Source: Anabaena minutissima FACHB-250
GTDB taxonomy: Bacteria; Cyanobacteriota; Cyanobacteriia; Cyanobacteriales; Nostocaceae
Length of the DNA stretch: 64,000 bases
NCBI RefSeq assembly: GCF_014697125.1
Contig: NZ_JACJRG010000001.1
Location: 434,001-498,000 of the forward strand
Direction: 5' to 3'
In this document: positions 19,109 through 29,700 of the stretch, one piece after another
How positions within the stretch are numbered: position 1 is the stretch's first letter
Layout of the letters: the number at the start of each line of letters is the position of its first letter
The notes under the pieces: model-generated
Told to the model about the DNA's origin: nothing
Databases searched by the model: none
Seen by the model: only the letters and a program-made list of their open reading frames with translations
Position numbers and translations under genes: made by a program

Positions 19109-19852
19109 GAACTATACCTCCAGAGTTGAATGAACATGGCAAGGCAAGAAAACAATTGCTTGGCATTGGCTTTTAAATGCTATTGACCAAGACTGCCATA
19201 AACCAATTTTTTTACTCCAAACTGTCAATCTATACAATACAGTTTTTTGTTGGGATCAAGCTTATTGAATCCAAAAGCGCATACAACGCTCTGTTAGTAC
19301 CACCTTAATTCTAAAAGTTGTAAATTTGTTTTTAACTGTCTCTTGCCTTCAGCATTTTTGTTTCAATGCCTTCGCCCGCAGAATTAAATACCATCCCTTA
19401 CATTACCACGGTATTTTCTACGTAGCTAGTTCAGCATATACTTTTTTTGCAATAGAGTTACTGTATCGTAGCATAAAATACATATTTTCTCAAGAACGAA
19501 TATTGAATAGTAGGAAACAAAAACCAGCCATTGGCTGGTTGATTCCCTGCTGTGTTGGGAGGATAAACATCAATAGATTGGCGCAGGCAGCTAACGGTAG
19601 TTACCAAGCTGGGACGCTAAGTTATTTCAGTTATCAATGATTTTGTAAACAAATGTAACACTTCAAAAGAAAATTTGCAATATTTATTTACATTTGATGA
19701 TTGGGCATTGGTCAACCCCTACCCTGAGGGACACTTCGTGAATAATGTATAATCTTTGAGATGTTTCGCTTCGCTTAACATGACAGCTTCAGCATTTATG
19801 CAAGAGGTCTAGTGAAACAAATCCAAAATTCGTTGACTTTTGCGTAGCAGGG
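19109..19852. other. Intergenic region with a strong hairpin
   Basis: The leader and promoter of the RRM gene occupy the low-coordinate end. A perfect 8-bp stem with 3-base loop (AACCAGCC, ATT, GGCTGGTT) lies at 19522-19540. A 104-residue plus-strand ORF (19326-19640) covers the region but has no protein-like features and I do not call it. Confidence 0.55.
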
Positions 19853-22051
19853 TTAGCCTGTGAGAAAAATATAAGCCCCCCAAGCCTGGGCTACAACCGC
19901 TATAACCGTAGACCAGATGGGATGAGGACTATTGAGGGTTTTACCATTTTGAGTTTGCAGGGTTTGGATATCTACCCAGGGTGTTGCACCTCGACGAAAC
20001 CAGCCTGTAACTATCACTTGCCGACCAATTAAATCTTGATGATAAATTGGTTGTCCTAACCAGGAAACATGGTGTAGTTTCACTAAACCTGTGCTGGACT
20101 GTAAGATTAAGTCCTGTGCTAAAGCATTACTAATGCCGGGACGACCTAATAACTTACCAACAAAACGCACCTTGACACTATCGATGGGGATGCTGGAGAG
20201 GTTGGCTAACAGGTAAGGTAACTGTTCATCAGTGTGGACGCTATTAGCTTTAATGTCTGGAAAAAAGGAGTTCATCCTGATTACCATGCCAATGCTAAAG
20301 CAGATGAGTAGACAACCAATCACGAATGACCAATCTTCGTAAATCCACTTGAGATTTAAAAACTTGAGTGCGAAAGCAGTTTGCCAAGCTGACCAAATCA
20401 AACCCGCAAACAAAAAACCTAGGGGAATCCCTAGGAATGGCGCAATTTGCAACAAGAAAGATTGACGGGTAACGGTCAATGCTTGCTGACTGAGTGATTG
20501 CTGGCTAGCTAGATGTAATTCGGGGTCTATATGCCAATACCGTGCTATTTGACATAGACGTTCAATGCGATCGCCTATTAACGGATGCGTGTTATTCAGA
20601 GTCAACCAACGCCGATAGGGGTTTGTATTATCCCACATCAACATTGATTCAAAGTTGAGATGACCTGCAATGCTACCCAAAGTAATACTTTGTTGATAAC
20701 CAACTGGTAACAAAATATTTAAGCTTTCTAACTGCCAACTGGTGGCTTCTGTTTTTTGGATATCAGCAGCAATGCCAATGTTAATTTTGAGTAAGGCTCG
20801 AATCAAACCATTGGGATTACCGGTGATTTCGGCGGCGAGGCGATCGCTATGATAAGGGCGCAAGCGTGAGTATAATAATGCCGTCCCAGTCAGCACACAC
20901 CATAAACCATAAATGAGACTAGAGACGATAGTAAATGGCCAATGCCATACGCCCCTAGCTGATGTATTTCCCCAGAGGGCAACTTGCTGGTAGAGTTTGT
21001 AAATTGGTAGCGTTACCAACAGCATTAAAGACATAAGGACAAAATCTTTGTAGGTTATTTGTCCTAGTTGCGCTGCATAGATGGTAGCAATTTCATCATC
21101 TGTTAGTTGCTCTAACAGACCTTGACTAACTACAATTCTAGCATTTCTGGGCAAATTGCCATAGGTGAGAGCTATGGGTGCAGATGTTGGTAAAATTCGC
21201 AGTTGGGGCGATGGCCAATGACGTTGTTGGCAATAGCGATGCAGCACACGGGGCGTTTCTCGACTATGGTTGTGTAGAATATCTTTTGATAACTCACGCT
21301 GACCGTAAAACTCTCCTAACAACCAATCTAGTAACCAAGGCGATAGGGCGATCACTACAAACAAAACACTAATTAAGACTGGGGTAGGATCACGATAGAG
21401 CAACTGCAATGGCTCTAAATAAGGCAGTTTAACTAAAGTCCAGTTGATTGTACCCGTTGTAAACTTAAACAGTTCTCGCAACACCCAAAACAGTGCCATG
21501 AATGTGCCTGCTGCTAGGAGTCGCAAGGGGATTAAACTTGGTTTTTGTAAAGGTTGCCAGACTTTGGCGCGTTTGGCTTGTCGCCAATAAATACCAAATT
21601 CTTTAGTTTTGGCGTAACCTGTCGTGTCAATTAATGGGTTAGCAGCTAAATTTTGTCTGTCAATAAATGTATTTTGAAAACCCACAGAGGGCAAAGCAGA
21701 TGAATAGCTAGATTTGGCTTGGGCTTGCTGCTTTGATACTTGTTTAACTTGGGTATTGGCTGATTTTTTGTGCTTTGTTTTGCTTTTTGTGAGGTGTACA
21801 AGAGCCGTTTTTGCCCATTCTTTCACCTTGGGGTTTTGACTGTCAGTGAGGGACTGACACAGAGCGATCGCCTTGCGAACTTCACCACAGCGTGCATAGG
21901 CCATCACTAACCCTACCCTAGCTTGCAGACTAGCAGTTTCATTGCCCTGATGACTTGCTAAAGGTTCTAGTTGAGCGATCGCTGCTTGATAACTTCCTTG
22001 TTTGAGGGCAACTAAACCAGCCTCCAAAGACGATTTAGCGTGTGAAGGCAT
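19853..22051 (-). CDS. M48-like membrane protein lacking the zinc-binding residues
   Basis: 732 residues. An N-terminal TPR-like helical region (about 1-95), a polar linker, then several membrane segments and an M48 (HtpX/Ste24) peptidase-like core. In active M48 enzymes the helix reads HELGH; here the aligned segment TIYAAQLGQITYKD (about residues 321-334) has Ala, Gln and Gln at the His, Glu and His positions. The downstream Glu ligand motif (YEAD) is YHSD. All zinc ligands are therefore gone, while the fold, membrane helices and C-terminal OB-like region (LGRPGISNALAQDL) remain. It is probably a catalytically dead scaffold or regulator. The frame is intact over its full length, so it is not a pseudogene. 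Confidence 0.8.
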   Translation of the reverse strand: MPSHAKSSLEAGLVALKQGSYQAAIAQLEPLASHQGNETASLQARVGLVMAYARCGEVRKAIALCQSLTDSQNPKVKEWAKTALVHLTKSKTKHKKSANTQVKQVSKQQAQAKSSYSSALPSVGFQNTFIDRQNLAANPLIDTTGYAKTKEFGIYWRQAKRAKVWQPLQKPSLIPLRLLAAGTFMALFWVLRELFKFTTGTINWTLVKLPYLEPLQLLYRDPTPVLISVLFVVIALSPWLLDWLLGEFYGQRELSKDILHNHSRETPRVLHRYCQQRHWPSPQLRILPTSAPIALTYGNLPRNARIVVSQGLLEQLTDDEIATIYAAQLGQITYKDFVLMSLMLLVTLPIYKLYQQVALWGNTSARGVWHWPFTIVSSLIYGLWCVLTGTALLYSRLRPYHSDRLAAEITGNPNGLIRALLKINIGIAADIQKTEATSWQLESLNILLPVGYQQSITLGSIAGHLNFESMLMWDNTNPYRRWLTLNNTHPLIGDRIERLCQIARYWHIDPELHLASQQSLSQQALTVTRQSFLLQIAPFLGIPLGFLFAGLIWSAWQTAFALKFLNLKWIYEDWSFVIGCLLICFSIGMVIRMNSFFPDIKANSVHTDEQLPYLLANLSSIPIDSVKVRFVGKLLGRPGISNALAQDLILQSSTGLVKLHHVSWLGQPIYHQDLIGRQVIVTGWFRRGATPWVDIQTLQTQNGKTLNSPHPIWSTVIAVVAQAWGAYIFLTG

Positions 22052-22173
22052 AGAAATTTTGACACTCCATCTGTGTGATTTGCTCCACGGTTATAGCAAA
22101 GCGCGAATCAACAGATGCCGTGTACATCAACCCAGTGGTTTCTATCAGAAGGCAGAAGGCTAATATTTCTAAT

Positions 22174-22262
22174 ACTCAGAACTCAGAACTCAGAACTCAG
22201 AACTCAGAACTCAGCACTCAGAACTCAGCACTCAGCACTCAGCACTCAGCACTCAGCACTCA
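22174..22262. repeat. Heptanucleotide tandem repeat (STRR)
   Basis: About twelve units of ACTCAGA/ACTCAGC ending one base before the prfC stop codon region. It separates the convergence-free tail of prfC from the upstream end of the M48-like gene. Confidence 0.9.
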
Positions 22263-22263
22263 C

Positions 22264-23892
22264 TTACTCTTCCTCTACTTTTTGACTAGAAAACACTGGG
22301 GCGATCGCGCTGAGTTTCAACTCTGGATGATCTCCCTGTAACTGTTGACAGTTCCATTCATTGCGGAACAGTAAAACTGGGCGACCCATACTGTCTTTGA
22401 CTGTGGTGGTATTAAATATACGTCCCACCTTATTCAAAGCTTCCCAGCCACCGTCTACCCAACGGGCGACGCTGTAGGGTAGTAGTTCCAGCAGGGTTTC
22501 TACACCATACTCGTTTTGTAAGCGAAACTGCACCACCTCGAACTGTAACTGTCCCACTGCTGCCATAATGGGGTCACGTTTAGCTTCATCATTTGAATAC
22601 ATGATTTGTACTGCACCCTCTTCCCGCAATTCGGAGATGCCCTTTTGGAATTGCTTAAATTTCGAGGGGTTGGGATTGCGAAGAGACGCAAAAAGTTCTG
22701 GTGAAAAATACGGAATTCCTTCATATTCCAGCTTTTGCCCCGTATAAATTGTATCGCCGATCGCAAAAACACCTGGATTATTTAAACCGATTACATCACC
22801 TGGATAAGCCGTATCAATGGATTCGCGTTCTTGAGCAAAGAGTTTTTGCGGTCTTGATAACCTGACAACTTTGCCAGTGCGAGCATGATTAACTGTCATA
22901 TCTTTTTCAAACTTACCAGTGCAGACCCGGATAAAAGCAACGCGATCGCGATGTTTTGGATCCATGTTGGCTTGCAGTTTGAAAACGAACCCTGAAAATT
23001 CTGGATAAGTGGGGGGTACTTCGCCGAGGCTACTTGTATGGACACCTGGTTTAAGCGCGTAGTCGAGGAAGTTCTTTAGAAATAACTCTACCCCAAAGTT
23101 TGTCATTGCGCTACCAAAGAAAACTGGGGTCATTTTTCCTTGATGGATCAAATCTAAATCTAGCTCTGGCCCTACCCCTTCTAATAGTTCTAAATCATTT
23201 TTCAGTTGGTAGTACAAATCCTGTTCCAGTAGTTCCTCAACTTTGGGATCGCCCAAGTCTACAGTAGTATCGCGGGCTTCTTTACTGCCGTGTGCGCTAC
23301 GCTCAAATAGGTGAATTTGTTGCTGATGTCTGTCAAAAACACCTTTAAAGCGATCGCCCATCCCAATCGGCCAGTTGACTGCATAAGTTTGCAAACCCAA
23401 CTCTTGCTCAATTTCATCCAACAGTTCCAGTGGTTCTCTACCCGGACGATCCAATTTGTTAATAAATGTAAAGATTGGTAAACCCCGTAGTTTACAAACC
23501 TCAAATAATTTCCGCGTTTGAGGTTCAAGACCTTTAGCCACATCAATTAACATCACAGCATTATCAGCCGCCGCCAGAGTCCGATAAGTATCTTCACTAA
23601 AATCTTGGTGTCCCGGCGTATCAAGTAAATTAATTTGGCAGTTTTTATATTCAAACTGCAATACTGTAGAGGTAATAGAAATACCCCGTTGTTGCTCCAT
23701 CGCCATCCAGTCTGAAGTCGCCTTCCGTTGCGCCCGACGAGCCTTAACAGCACCTGCCTCGTGAATTGCACCCCCGTACAGTAGTAGCTTTTCCGTCAGC
23801 GTAGTTTTACCAGCATCTGGGTGAGAGATAATCGCAAAATTGCGGCGAAGTTCAACTGCTTGACTAAGTTCTGTCTGAAGTTCAGTTGACAT
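22264..23892 (-). CDS. prfC: Peptide chain release factor 3
   Basis: 542 residues, the standard RF3 length. The GTPase domain shows the P loop HPDAGKTT, switch [10 protein letters not shown] and NKLD. Switch I carries [11 protein letters not shown]3 is a ribosome-associated GTPase that recycles RF1/RF2 after peptide release. Its partner modification gene prmC is at 38836. The stop lies against an STRR at 22174-22262. No close operon partner. Ordinary in length and motifs. Confidence 0.97.
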   Translation of the reverse strand: MSTELQTELSQAVELRRNFAIISHPDAGKTTLTEKLLLYGGAIHEAGAVKARRAQRKATSDWMAMEQQRGISITSTVLQFEYKNCQINLLDTPGHQDFSEDTYRTLAAADNAVMLIDVAKGLEPQTRKLFEVCKLRGLPIFTFINKLDRPGREPLELLDEIEQELGLQTYAVNWPIGMGDRFKGVFDRHQQQIHLFERSAHGSKEARDTTVDLGDPKVEELLEQDLYYQLKNDLELLEGVGPELDLDLIHQGKMTPVFFGSAMTNFGVELFLKNFLDYALKPGVHTSSLGEVPPTYPEFSGFVFKLQANMDPKHRDRVAFIRVCTGKFEKDMTVNHARTGKVVRLSRPQKLFAQERESIDTAYPGDVIGLNNPGVFAIGDTIYTGQKLEYEGIPYFSPELFASLRNPNPSKFKQFQKGISELREEGAVQIMYSNDEAKRDPIMAAVGQLQFEVVQFRLQNEYGVETLLELLPYSVARWVDGGWEALNKVGRIFNTTTVKDSMGRPVLLFRNEWNCQQLQGDHPELKLSAIAPVFSSQKVEEE

Positions 23893-24500
23893 AATATTTT
23901 ATTGAGTTCCTTGTTACGTTACTTAACTTAATTTTTTCTACTTTAGCGAGTCCCTTCATCTTAAAACAACGAAGCTCATCACAAATAATGCAAAATTTAA
24001 AAGTATTCATGCAACCGTAACATTCCAATTACTGACACAAACACGCCACAAACTCACAAAAAACTCTCAGCGCACCTTTGCGATTACCTCCGCGCCACTT
24101 TGCGTTTTAATTTAAACTTAAACAACCGCAGGAGAAACTTTTAATAAAAATTATCATAAAACTTCCCAAAAAATTGAGAATTTATAAATAGTATAATTGA
24201 ACGTTAATTCATAATTTTCAACGACTTTAATTCATTAACAAGACAAATTCAGAGACTTGTTTACCTTCATACTGGAAACAGACATCTACCACATTAGATT
24301 TTAGATACTCAATCCAAAATCTAAAATTCTTCTGCCTCCTGCCTCCTGTAGAATACAAAATTGCCCCACAGCTTGATCAGGAGTAGGGCAAAGGACAGTT
24401 AAGCACTGTCTGTAGTCTGTCTGACAATAACAGAGTTTTGTCTGACTTTTGTGACGGTTTATCTTGTGTCCATTATATTCCTACTTTTTCACAGAAATTT
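23893..24500. other. Divergent intergenic region prfC/hemB
   Basis: About 600 bases that should hold both divergent promoters. It includes a short fragment of the dispersed AATCCAAAATCTAAAATTC repeat near 24309 and two copies of TGCCTCC. No ORF supported; the upstream extension of the hemB frame (24438-24500) is not protein-like. Confidence 0.55.
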
Positions 24501-25481
24501 ATGTTTCCCACCCATCGCCCCCGCCGTCTGCGTACCCATTCCCAACTGCGCCGGATGGTACGAGAAACCGTAATCACCACAAATGATTTAATCTACCCCT
24601 TATTTGCTGTACCAGGCGAGAGCATTGCCAAAGAAGTCAAATCAATGCCTGGAGTGTACCAACTTTCCGTAGATAAGATTGTCGAAGAAGCTAAAGAAGT
24701 TTATGACCTAGGCATTCCCGCCATTATTTTATTTGGTATTCCTGCCGACAAAGACACAGATGCAACCGGTGCTTGGCATGATTGCGGCATTGTCCAGAAA
24801 GCAGCAACAGCAGTAAAATCAGCAGTGCCGGATTTGATTGTCATTGCCGACACTTGTTTGTGTGAATACACAAGTCATGGACACTGCGGTTATTTGCAAG
24901 TTGGTGACTTGACAGGAAGAGTTCTCAACGACCCCACCCTAGAACTGTTGAAAAAAACAGCCGTCTCCCAAGCCAACGCCGGTGCTGACATTATCGCCCC
25001 TTCCGGGATGATGGATGGCTTTGTCCAAGCAATTCGTATTGCTTTAGATGAAGCAGGATTCCAAGACACCCCCATTTTGTCCTATGCTGCTAAGTATGCT
25101 TCCGCTTACTATGGCCCATTTAGGGATGCTGCCGATTCAACACCGCAATTTGGCGACAGAAGAACCTACCAAATGGATCCCGGTAACGCGCGGGAAGCAA
25201 TTAAAGAAATTGAGCTAGACATTGCCGAAGGTGCGGATATGCTCATGGTCAAGCCAGCCTTAGCATATATGGATATCATCTGGCGTGTGAAAGAAGCCTG
25301 TAACTTACCTGTAGCTGCTTACAACGTTTCTGGCGAATATTCAATGGTGAAAGCTGCGGCTTTGAATGGCTGGATTGATGAAGAACGCGTAGTCATGGAA
25401 ACCTTAACCAGTTTCAAACGTGCCGGCGCAGACTTGATATTAACCTACCACGCCAAAGATGCAGCTAGATGGTTGCGGTAA
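24501..25481 (+). CDS. hemB: Delta-aminolevulinic acid dehydratase (porphobilinogen synthase)
   Basis: 326 residues from ATG 24501 ([20 protein letters not shown]), the family's usual start and length; an upstream extension in frame was discarded. Seen: metal-site segment [14 protein letters not shown], Schiff-base lysines in [13 protein letters not shown] and VKPALAYMD. It condenses two 5-aminolevulinate molecules into porphobilinogen, feeding chlorophyll, heme and phycobilin synthesis. The [13 protein letters not shown] form has cysteines typical of the zinc-type site. Followed by a hairpin terminator at 25501-25525. Confidence 0.97.
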   Translation: MFPTHRPRRLRTHSQLRRMVRETVITTNDLIYPLFAVPGESIAKEVKSMPGVYQLSVDKIVEEAKEVYDLGIPAIILFGIPADKDTDATGAWHDCGIVQKAATAVKSAVPDLIVIADTCLCEYTSHGHCGYLQVGDLTGRVLNDPTLELLKKTAVSQANAGADIIAPSGMMDGFVQAIRIALDEAGFQDTPILSYAAKYASAYYGPFRDAADSTPQFGDRRTYQMDPGNAREAIKEIELDIAEGADMLMVKPALAYMDIIWRVKEACNLPVAAYNVSGEYSMVKAAALNGWIDEERVVMETLTSFKRAGADLILTYHAKDAARWLR

Positions 25482-25500
25482 GCTACGATTTCCCCTTGTG

Positions 25501-25525
25501 AGAGACGTTGTAATACAGCGTCTCT
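25501..25525 (+). terminator. Hairpin after hemB
   Basis: AGAGACG pairs with CGTCTCT across an 11-base loop, 20 bases after the hemB stop. There is no long T run, so efficiency is uncertain. Confidence 0.6.
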
Positions 25526-25553
25526 TAGTACAATTCGTAATTCGTAATTAATA

Positions 25554-25674
25554 GGACTTACGCAACTGGCATATTTTTTATGTAGGGTGTGTGACGCTGC
25601 GAAAGTATTTGAACGTAGTAATAAGACTTATAGCGTCACGCACCAACCATCGATTGTGACACTTGCGTAACTCC
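25554..25674. mobile_element. MITE-like element, GGACTTACGC family, copy 1
   Basis: 121 bases bounded by imperfect inverted ends: GGACTTACGCAACTGGCA on the left and, read from the right, GGAGTTACGCAAGTGTCA (15 of 18 match). An inner dyad (GGTGTGTGACGCT with AGCGTCACGCACC) would fold the whole into a hairpin. No ORF. It shares its first ten bases with the element at 41267. Confidence 0.7.
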
Positions 25675-25710
25675 TGATTAAGTAGAACAGGGTAAATAAT
25701 TAAAGTTTTG

Positions 25711-25796
25711 TAGTGAGAACTTTAGTTCTCTCTGCGAGACGCTCCGCGTTCGCGCAGCGTCCCGCAGGGAACAAAAAAGGACTAAAGTCCTTACTA
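25711..25796. mobile_element. Palindromic MITE-like repeat
   Basis: The left end TAGTGAGAACTTTAGTTCT and the inverted right end TAGTAAGGACTTTAGTCCT match at 16 of 19 positions. The centre is the common Nostoc palindrome CGAGACGCTCCGCG / GCAGCGTCCCGCAGGG. Its right end supplies the stop codon of the minus-strand antitoxin gene. Confidence 0.7.
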
Positions 25797-26105
25797 CGAA
25801 CTCAGTCCTAGTATTTTTGCATTATTTAACATATGGGACTCATATTTGATTTTTAGTTCGTGTCTAACTTCCTTAACAATTTGGTTTATTTCCTCAAGTG
25901 TTGGTTGATGAGGATCTGAACCAGCCGCTTCTACTCTTTTTCTTAATTCTTGTAGCGTCAATTGCTTATTTGTTTTCTTGAAAATAATTTCATCTTCTGT
26001 AACTGAAACTTCATACTCAGTAGAAGGCTGAAATTCTTTCAGAACTTCTGGAGGAATTTCTAGTTTTCCGTCTGCCGTTACTTTGGCAATAATACCTTTA
26101 TTCAT
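25794..26105 (-). CDS. AbrB/MazE-like antitoxin
   Basis: 103 residues from ATG 26105 (MNKGIIAKVTADGKLEIPPEV). The N-terminal 45 residues are a SpoVT-AbrB swapped-hairpin DNA-binding domain, and the rest (LTLQELRKRVEAAG, EEINQIVKEVRHEL) is the helical toxin-neutralising part. No PIN toxin gene follows, so the antitoxin is an orphan. Its last 15 or so residues come from two repeats: a 19-base sequence also present upstream of the gene, and the end of the MITE at 25711 that gives the TAG stop. The original C-terminus was probably replaced. A longer frame reaching 26216 is not a credible start. Confidence 0.75.
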   Translation of the reverse strand: MNKGIIAKVTADGKLEIPPEVLKEFQPSTEYEVSVTEDEIIFKKTNKQLTLQELRKRVEAAGSDPHQPTLEEINQIVKEVRHELKIKYESHMLNNAKILGLSS

Positions 26106-26142
26106 AAGTTTAATATTCCTATAGGACTCATATTTGATTTTT
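25836..26142. repeat. Direct repeat pair flanking the antitoxin gene
   Basis: The 19-base sequence GGACTCATATTTGATTTTT occurs at 25836-25854 and again at 26124-26142, 288 bases apart, in the same orientation, once inside the gene's 3' end and once upstream of its start. Confidence 0.85.
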
Positions 26143-26220
26143 GAACACACCCTACTGGCGTGGCAAGCCCGAAATATTGCCAAAAAATTGTAGGTTGGGA
26201 AGCTCAAATAAAACACAGGC

Positions 26221-26304
26221 TAATCCTGATTGACGAATGATAGAACGCAAAGTACCGATGAGGATTTCTTCGTAATTAGGAATAGGAACTGTGCATTCTT
26301 TCTT
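26221..26304 (-). pseudogene. hicA: HicA toxin C-terminal remnant
   Basis: In the frame next to that of the HicB-like ORF, 28 codons read KKECTVPIPNYEEILIGTLR and then SIIRQSGL. This matches the C-terminal part of HicA toxins, where a nucleophile-bearing strand is followed by a helix and RKILRD-like end. The dsRNA-binding N-terminal half with the catalytic His is absent, and after SGL the sequence changes abruptly to unrelated DNA. The fragment overlaps the end of the HicB-like frame, as if a deletion had joined the two genes. Non-functional. Confidence 0.6.
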
Positions 26305-26476
26305 CCATTTCAGCAGGATGTGCTACTTCAAAAAACAATTGCAACGCTTCAATCAAATTATTTCGAGCTTCTTCAATTGTGTCACCTTGACTAGCAATAT
26401 CCAATTGGGGACACAGCGATACATAGCCATCTCCTTCACGTTCAATAATGCCAGTCAGTCGTTTTATTTGCTTCAT
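26276..26476 (-). CDS. hicB: HicB-like antitoxin, C-terminally shortened
   Basis: 66 residues. The HicB fold start is clear: LTGIIEREGDGYVSLCPQLD, then ASQGDTIEEARNNLIEALQL, the two segments typical of the RNase H-like antitoxin. Typical single-domain members end with a further strand of about ten residues after RLHSE; here the frame ends HSSYS and stops, because the DNA continues out of frame into a HicA remnant. The product may be stable but has no toxin left to neutralise. Confidence 0.7.
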   Translation of the reverse strand: MKQIKRLTGIIEREGDGYVSLCPQLDIASQGDTIEEARNNLIEALQLFFEVAHPAEMEERMHSSYS

Positions 26477-26753
26477 TTAGGTATCTTAATTTGAGATATC
26501 TCAATTGTAAATCATTGCTCAATAGCTCCCCCTTGCGCCCTGCTCCCTGCCCCCTGCCTCTTCTAGTCCCTACCCCAAAAATTCGTTACCAAAACTGCAA
26601 CCACGGATGAGTTGGCTAGTTATACCCAGTAGAATCAACATGAAAGTTTCAGCAATATCACTGGCGACAATTAAATAATTTACCAACAGAGGGAATTAAT
26701 ATCGGCAGGATAGGGCTGTAACTAATTACTAATTGAGGGTGTGAGGCTGAAGA
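26477..26753. other. Upstream region of the TPR-CHAT gene
   Basis: Contains a short degenerate heptad-type stretch (CCCTGCT, CCCTGCC) at about 26535-26560 and then AT-rich sequence likely to hold the promoter. No ORF. Confidence 0.5.
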
Positions 26754-29700
26754 ATGGAGAGGAGTGTAAAGTCTCAATGGCGTTGCTGGTACTGTCTAGC
26801 AAAAGTCACCCGCCACGGTTTAATTTTCTTGCTGAGTGCCGTTTTGCTATCGGAGTCAGTGGGAGCAACCCAGAGAAATCAAAGGTTGCAGATAGCACAG
26901 CAACCAGAAAACACACAACAAAATGCAACTCGCGCTGCTGCGCTAAAACTGACACAAGAGGGGGTGCAACTTTTTCAACAAGGGACAGCAGAATCACTGC
27001 GACAGGCGAGGGATAGATGGTTGGAAGCCTTAAAACTTTGGCAACAAGTTGATGATAAAACTGGGCAAGCTTTTATCCTGCTTGGTATTGGACGTACCTA
27101 CGACTCATTAGGAGAAAAGCAAGAAGCACTCAAATACTACAACCAAGCCCTACCTCTAATCCGGGCAGTGGGGGACAGGGGAGAGGAAACCGCTACCCTC
27201 AACAATATTGGACGTGTCTACGCCGATTTAGGAGAAAAGCAAGAGGCACTCAAATACTTAAACCAAGCCCTACCTCTAATCCGGGCAGTGGGGGACAGGG
27301 GAGGGGAAGCCGCTACCCTCAACAATATTGGACGCACCTACGACTCATTAGGAGAAAAGCAAGAAGCACTCAAATACTACAACCAAGCCCTACCCCTAAT
27401 CCGGGCAGTGGGGGACAGGGGAGAGGAAACCGCTACCCTCAACAATATTGGTGTTGTCTACTCCGATTTAGGAGAAAAGCAAGAAGCCCTCAAATACTAC
27501 AACCAAGCCCTACCTCTAATCCGGGCAGTGGGGGACAGGGGAAGGGAAGCCACCACCCTCAACAATATTGGACGTGTCTACGCCGATTTAGGAGAAAAGC
27601 AAGAAGCACTCAAATACTACAACCAAGCCCTACCCCTACTCCGGACAGTGGGGAACAGGGGAGGAGAAGCCGCTACCCTCAACAATATTGGACGTACCTA
27701 CGACTCATTAGGAGAAAAGCAAGAAGCCCTCAAATACTACAACCAAGCCCTACCTCTAATCCGGGCAGTGGGGGACAGGGGAGGGGAAGCCACCACCCTC
27801 AACAATATTGGCTTAGTCTACTCCTCATTAGGAGAAAAGCAAGAAGCCCTCAAATACTACAACCAAGCCCTACCCCTATTCCGCGCAGTGGGGGACAGGG
27901 GAGGGGAAGCCACTGCCCTCAACAATATTGGACGTGTCTACGCCTCATTAGGAGACAAGCAAGAAGCCCTCAAATACTACAACCAAGCCCTACCTCTATA
28001 CCGGGCAGTGGGGGACAGGGGAGGGGAAGCCACTGCCCTCAACAATATTGGACGTGTCTACGACTCATTAGGAGAAAAGCAAGAGGCACTCAAATACTTA
28101 AACCAAGCCCTACCCTTACTCCGGGCAGTGGGGGACAGGGGAGGGGAAGCCACTGCCCTCAACAATATTGGTGTTGTCTACTCCGATTTAGGAGAAAAGC
28201 AAGAGGCACTCAAATACTACGACCAAGCCCTACCCCTATTACAAGCAGTGGGAGATAGGGGAGGGGAAGCCACCACCCTTTTCAACTTAGCTTACTTAGA
28301 ACGCAACAGAGACAACCTCCAACAAGCCCGCACACATATCCAAGCCGCTATCGACATAATTGAAGATTTACGCACCAAAATCATCGACCAACAACTGCGT
28401 ACTTCCTACTTTGCCTCAGTGCAGAACTACTATAAATTCTACACCGACCTGCTGATGCAACTGCACAAAAAAGACCCCTCCCAGGGCTACGACGCATTAG
28501 CACTGCACATCAGTGAACGTTCCCGCACTAGGGGTTTAGTAGAACTGTTAACCCAAGCTAACGTAGATATTCGTAAAAATGTTGACCCCAAAGTCATCGC
28601 AGAAGAACGCCGTTTAAACTTGCTACTTGATGCTAGAGAAAAACAACTATCCCAACTAGTCAGTCAAAAACAACCACCAACCCAACTTATAACAGCCACT
28701 AAAGAACAAATTGCAGCCCTAATCAAACAACAGGAAGATTTAAAAAATCAAATCCGCACTACTAACCCAGAATATGCTGCGCTGAAATATCCCCAACCCC
28801 TTACCTTACCTCAAATTCAACAACAGTTAGATAAGGACACCGTATTATTGCAATACTCCTTGGATAAAGACCGCAGCTATCTATGGTTAGTCACTCCCAA
28901 CTCTCTCAATACTTACGAACTCCCAGGAAGTGAACAGATAGAAAAAGCGGTGAGAAATTTACACCAACAATTAACACGTCCACTTGTTGCTGGTGCAACT
29001 GAAGAAGAAAAAGCCCAATCTTTTGCTGATACAACTAAAGCCGCTAAGGAACTGAGTCAAATTATCCTTGCGCCTGTAGCTGGGAAGTTGGGAAGAAAAC
29101 GTTTAGTGGTGGTGGCTGATGGTGTTTTGCATAAGATTCCATTTGCGGTGTTGGCTGACCTAACCCCCCAACCCCCTTCCCTACGAGGGAAGGGGGAGCA
29201 GGAGAAGGATAAGGAGAAGGAGCAGAAGCAAGCGCAAGAGAACAATAAACTCCCCTCTCCGCTTCGGGGAGGGGTTGGGGGAGGGGTCAATTACCAACCT
29301 TTGTTAGTCAACCATGAAATTATTACTCTCCCTTCTGTTACTAGCCTCGCTACCCACAGACAACAACTCAAAGGACGTAAACCCGCACCGAAAACCCTCG
29401 CGGTTATGGCTGACCCCGTATTCAGTGCTGATGATACACGCGTCACTGGTAAAGCACCGCAAACTTCTGCATCCCTCGACCTAGAACTAGAACGTTCAGC
29501 CCTGAAAAGGTCGTTAAATAATATTAATCGTAGTGGCTTAGATAGACTTCCCGGTACGCGCCAAGAGGCTGACGCGGTGTTGAAAATGGTGTCACCTCAA
29601 GAGAGTCTACAAGCCTTTGACTTTGACGCTAACTACAACTTCGTCACTAGTCAACAACTAAGTCAATATCGCCTGCTGCTATTTGCTACTCACGGTATTT

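Noticed and set aside
19326..19640. 104-residue plus-strand ORF
   Set aside because: No RBS, mixed composition, no conserved pattern, and it crosses a perfect hairpin.
22075..22341. 88-residue ORF through the STRR
   Set aside because: Codes for repeated heptad peptides and overlaps prfC.
27081..28280. Regular 120-bp repeats, first thought of as a CRISPR-like array
   Set aside because: Repeats are contiguous, translated as TPRs and have no unique spacers.
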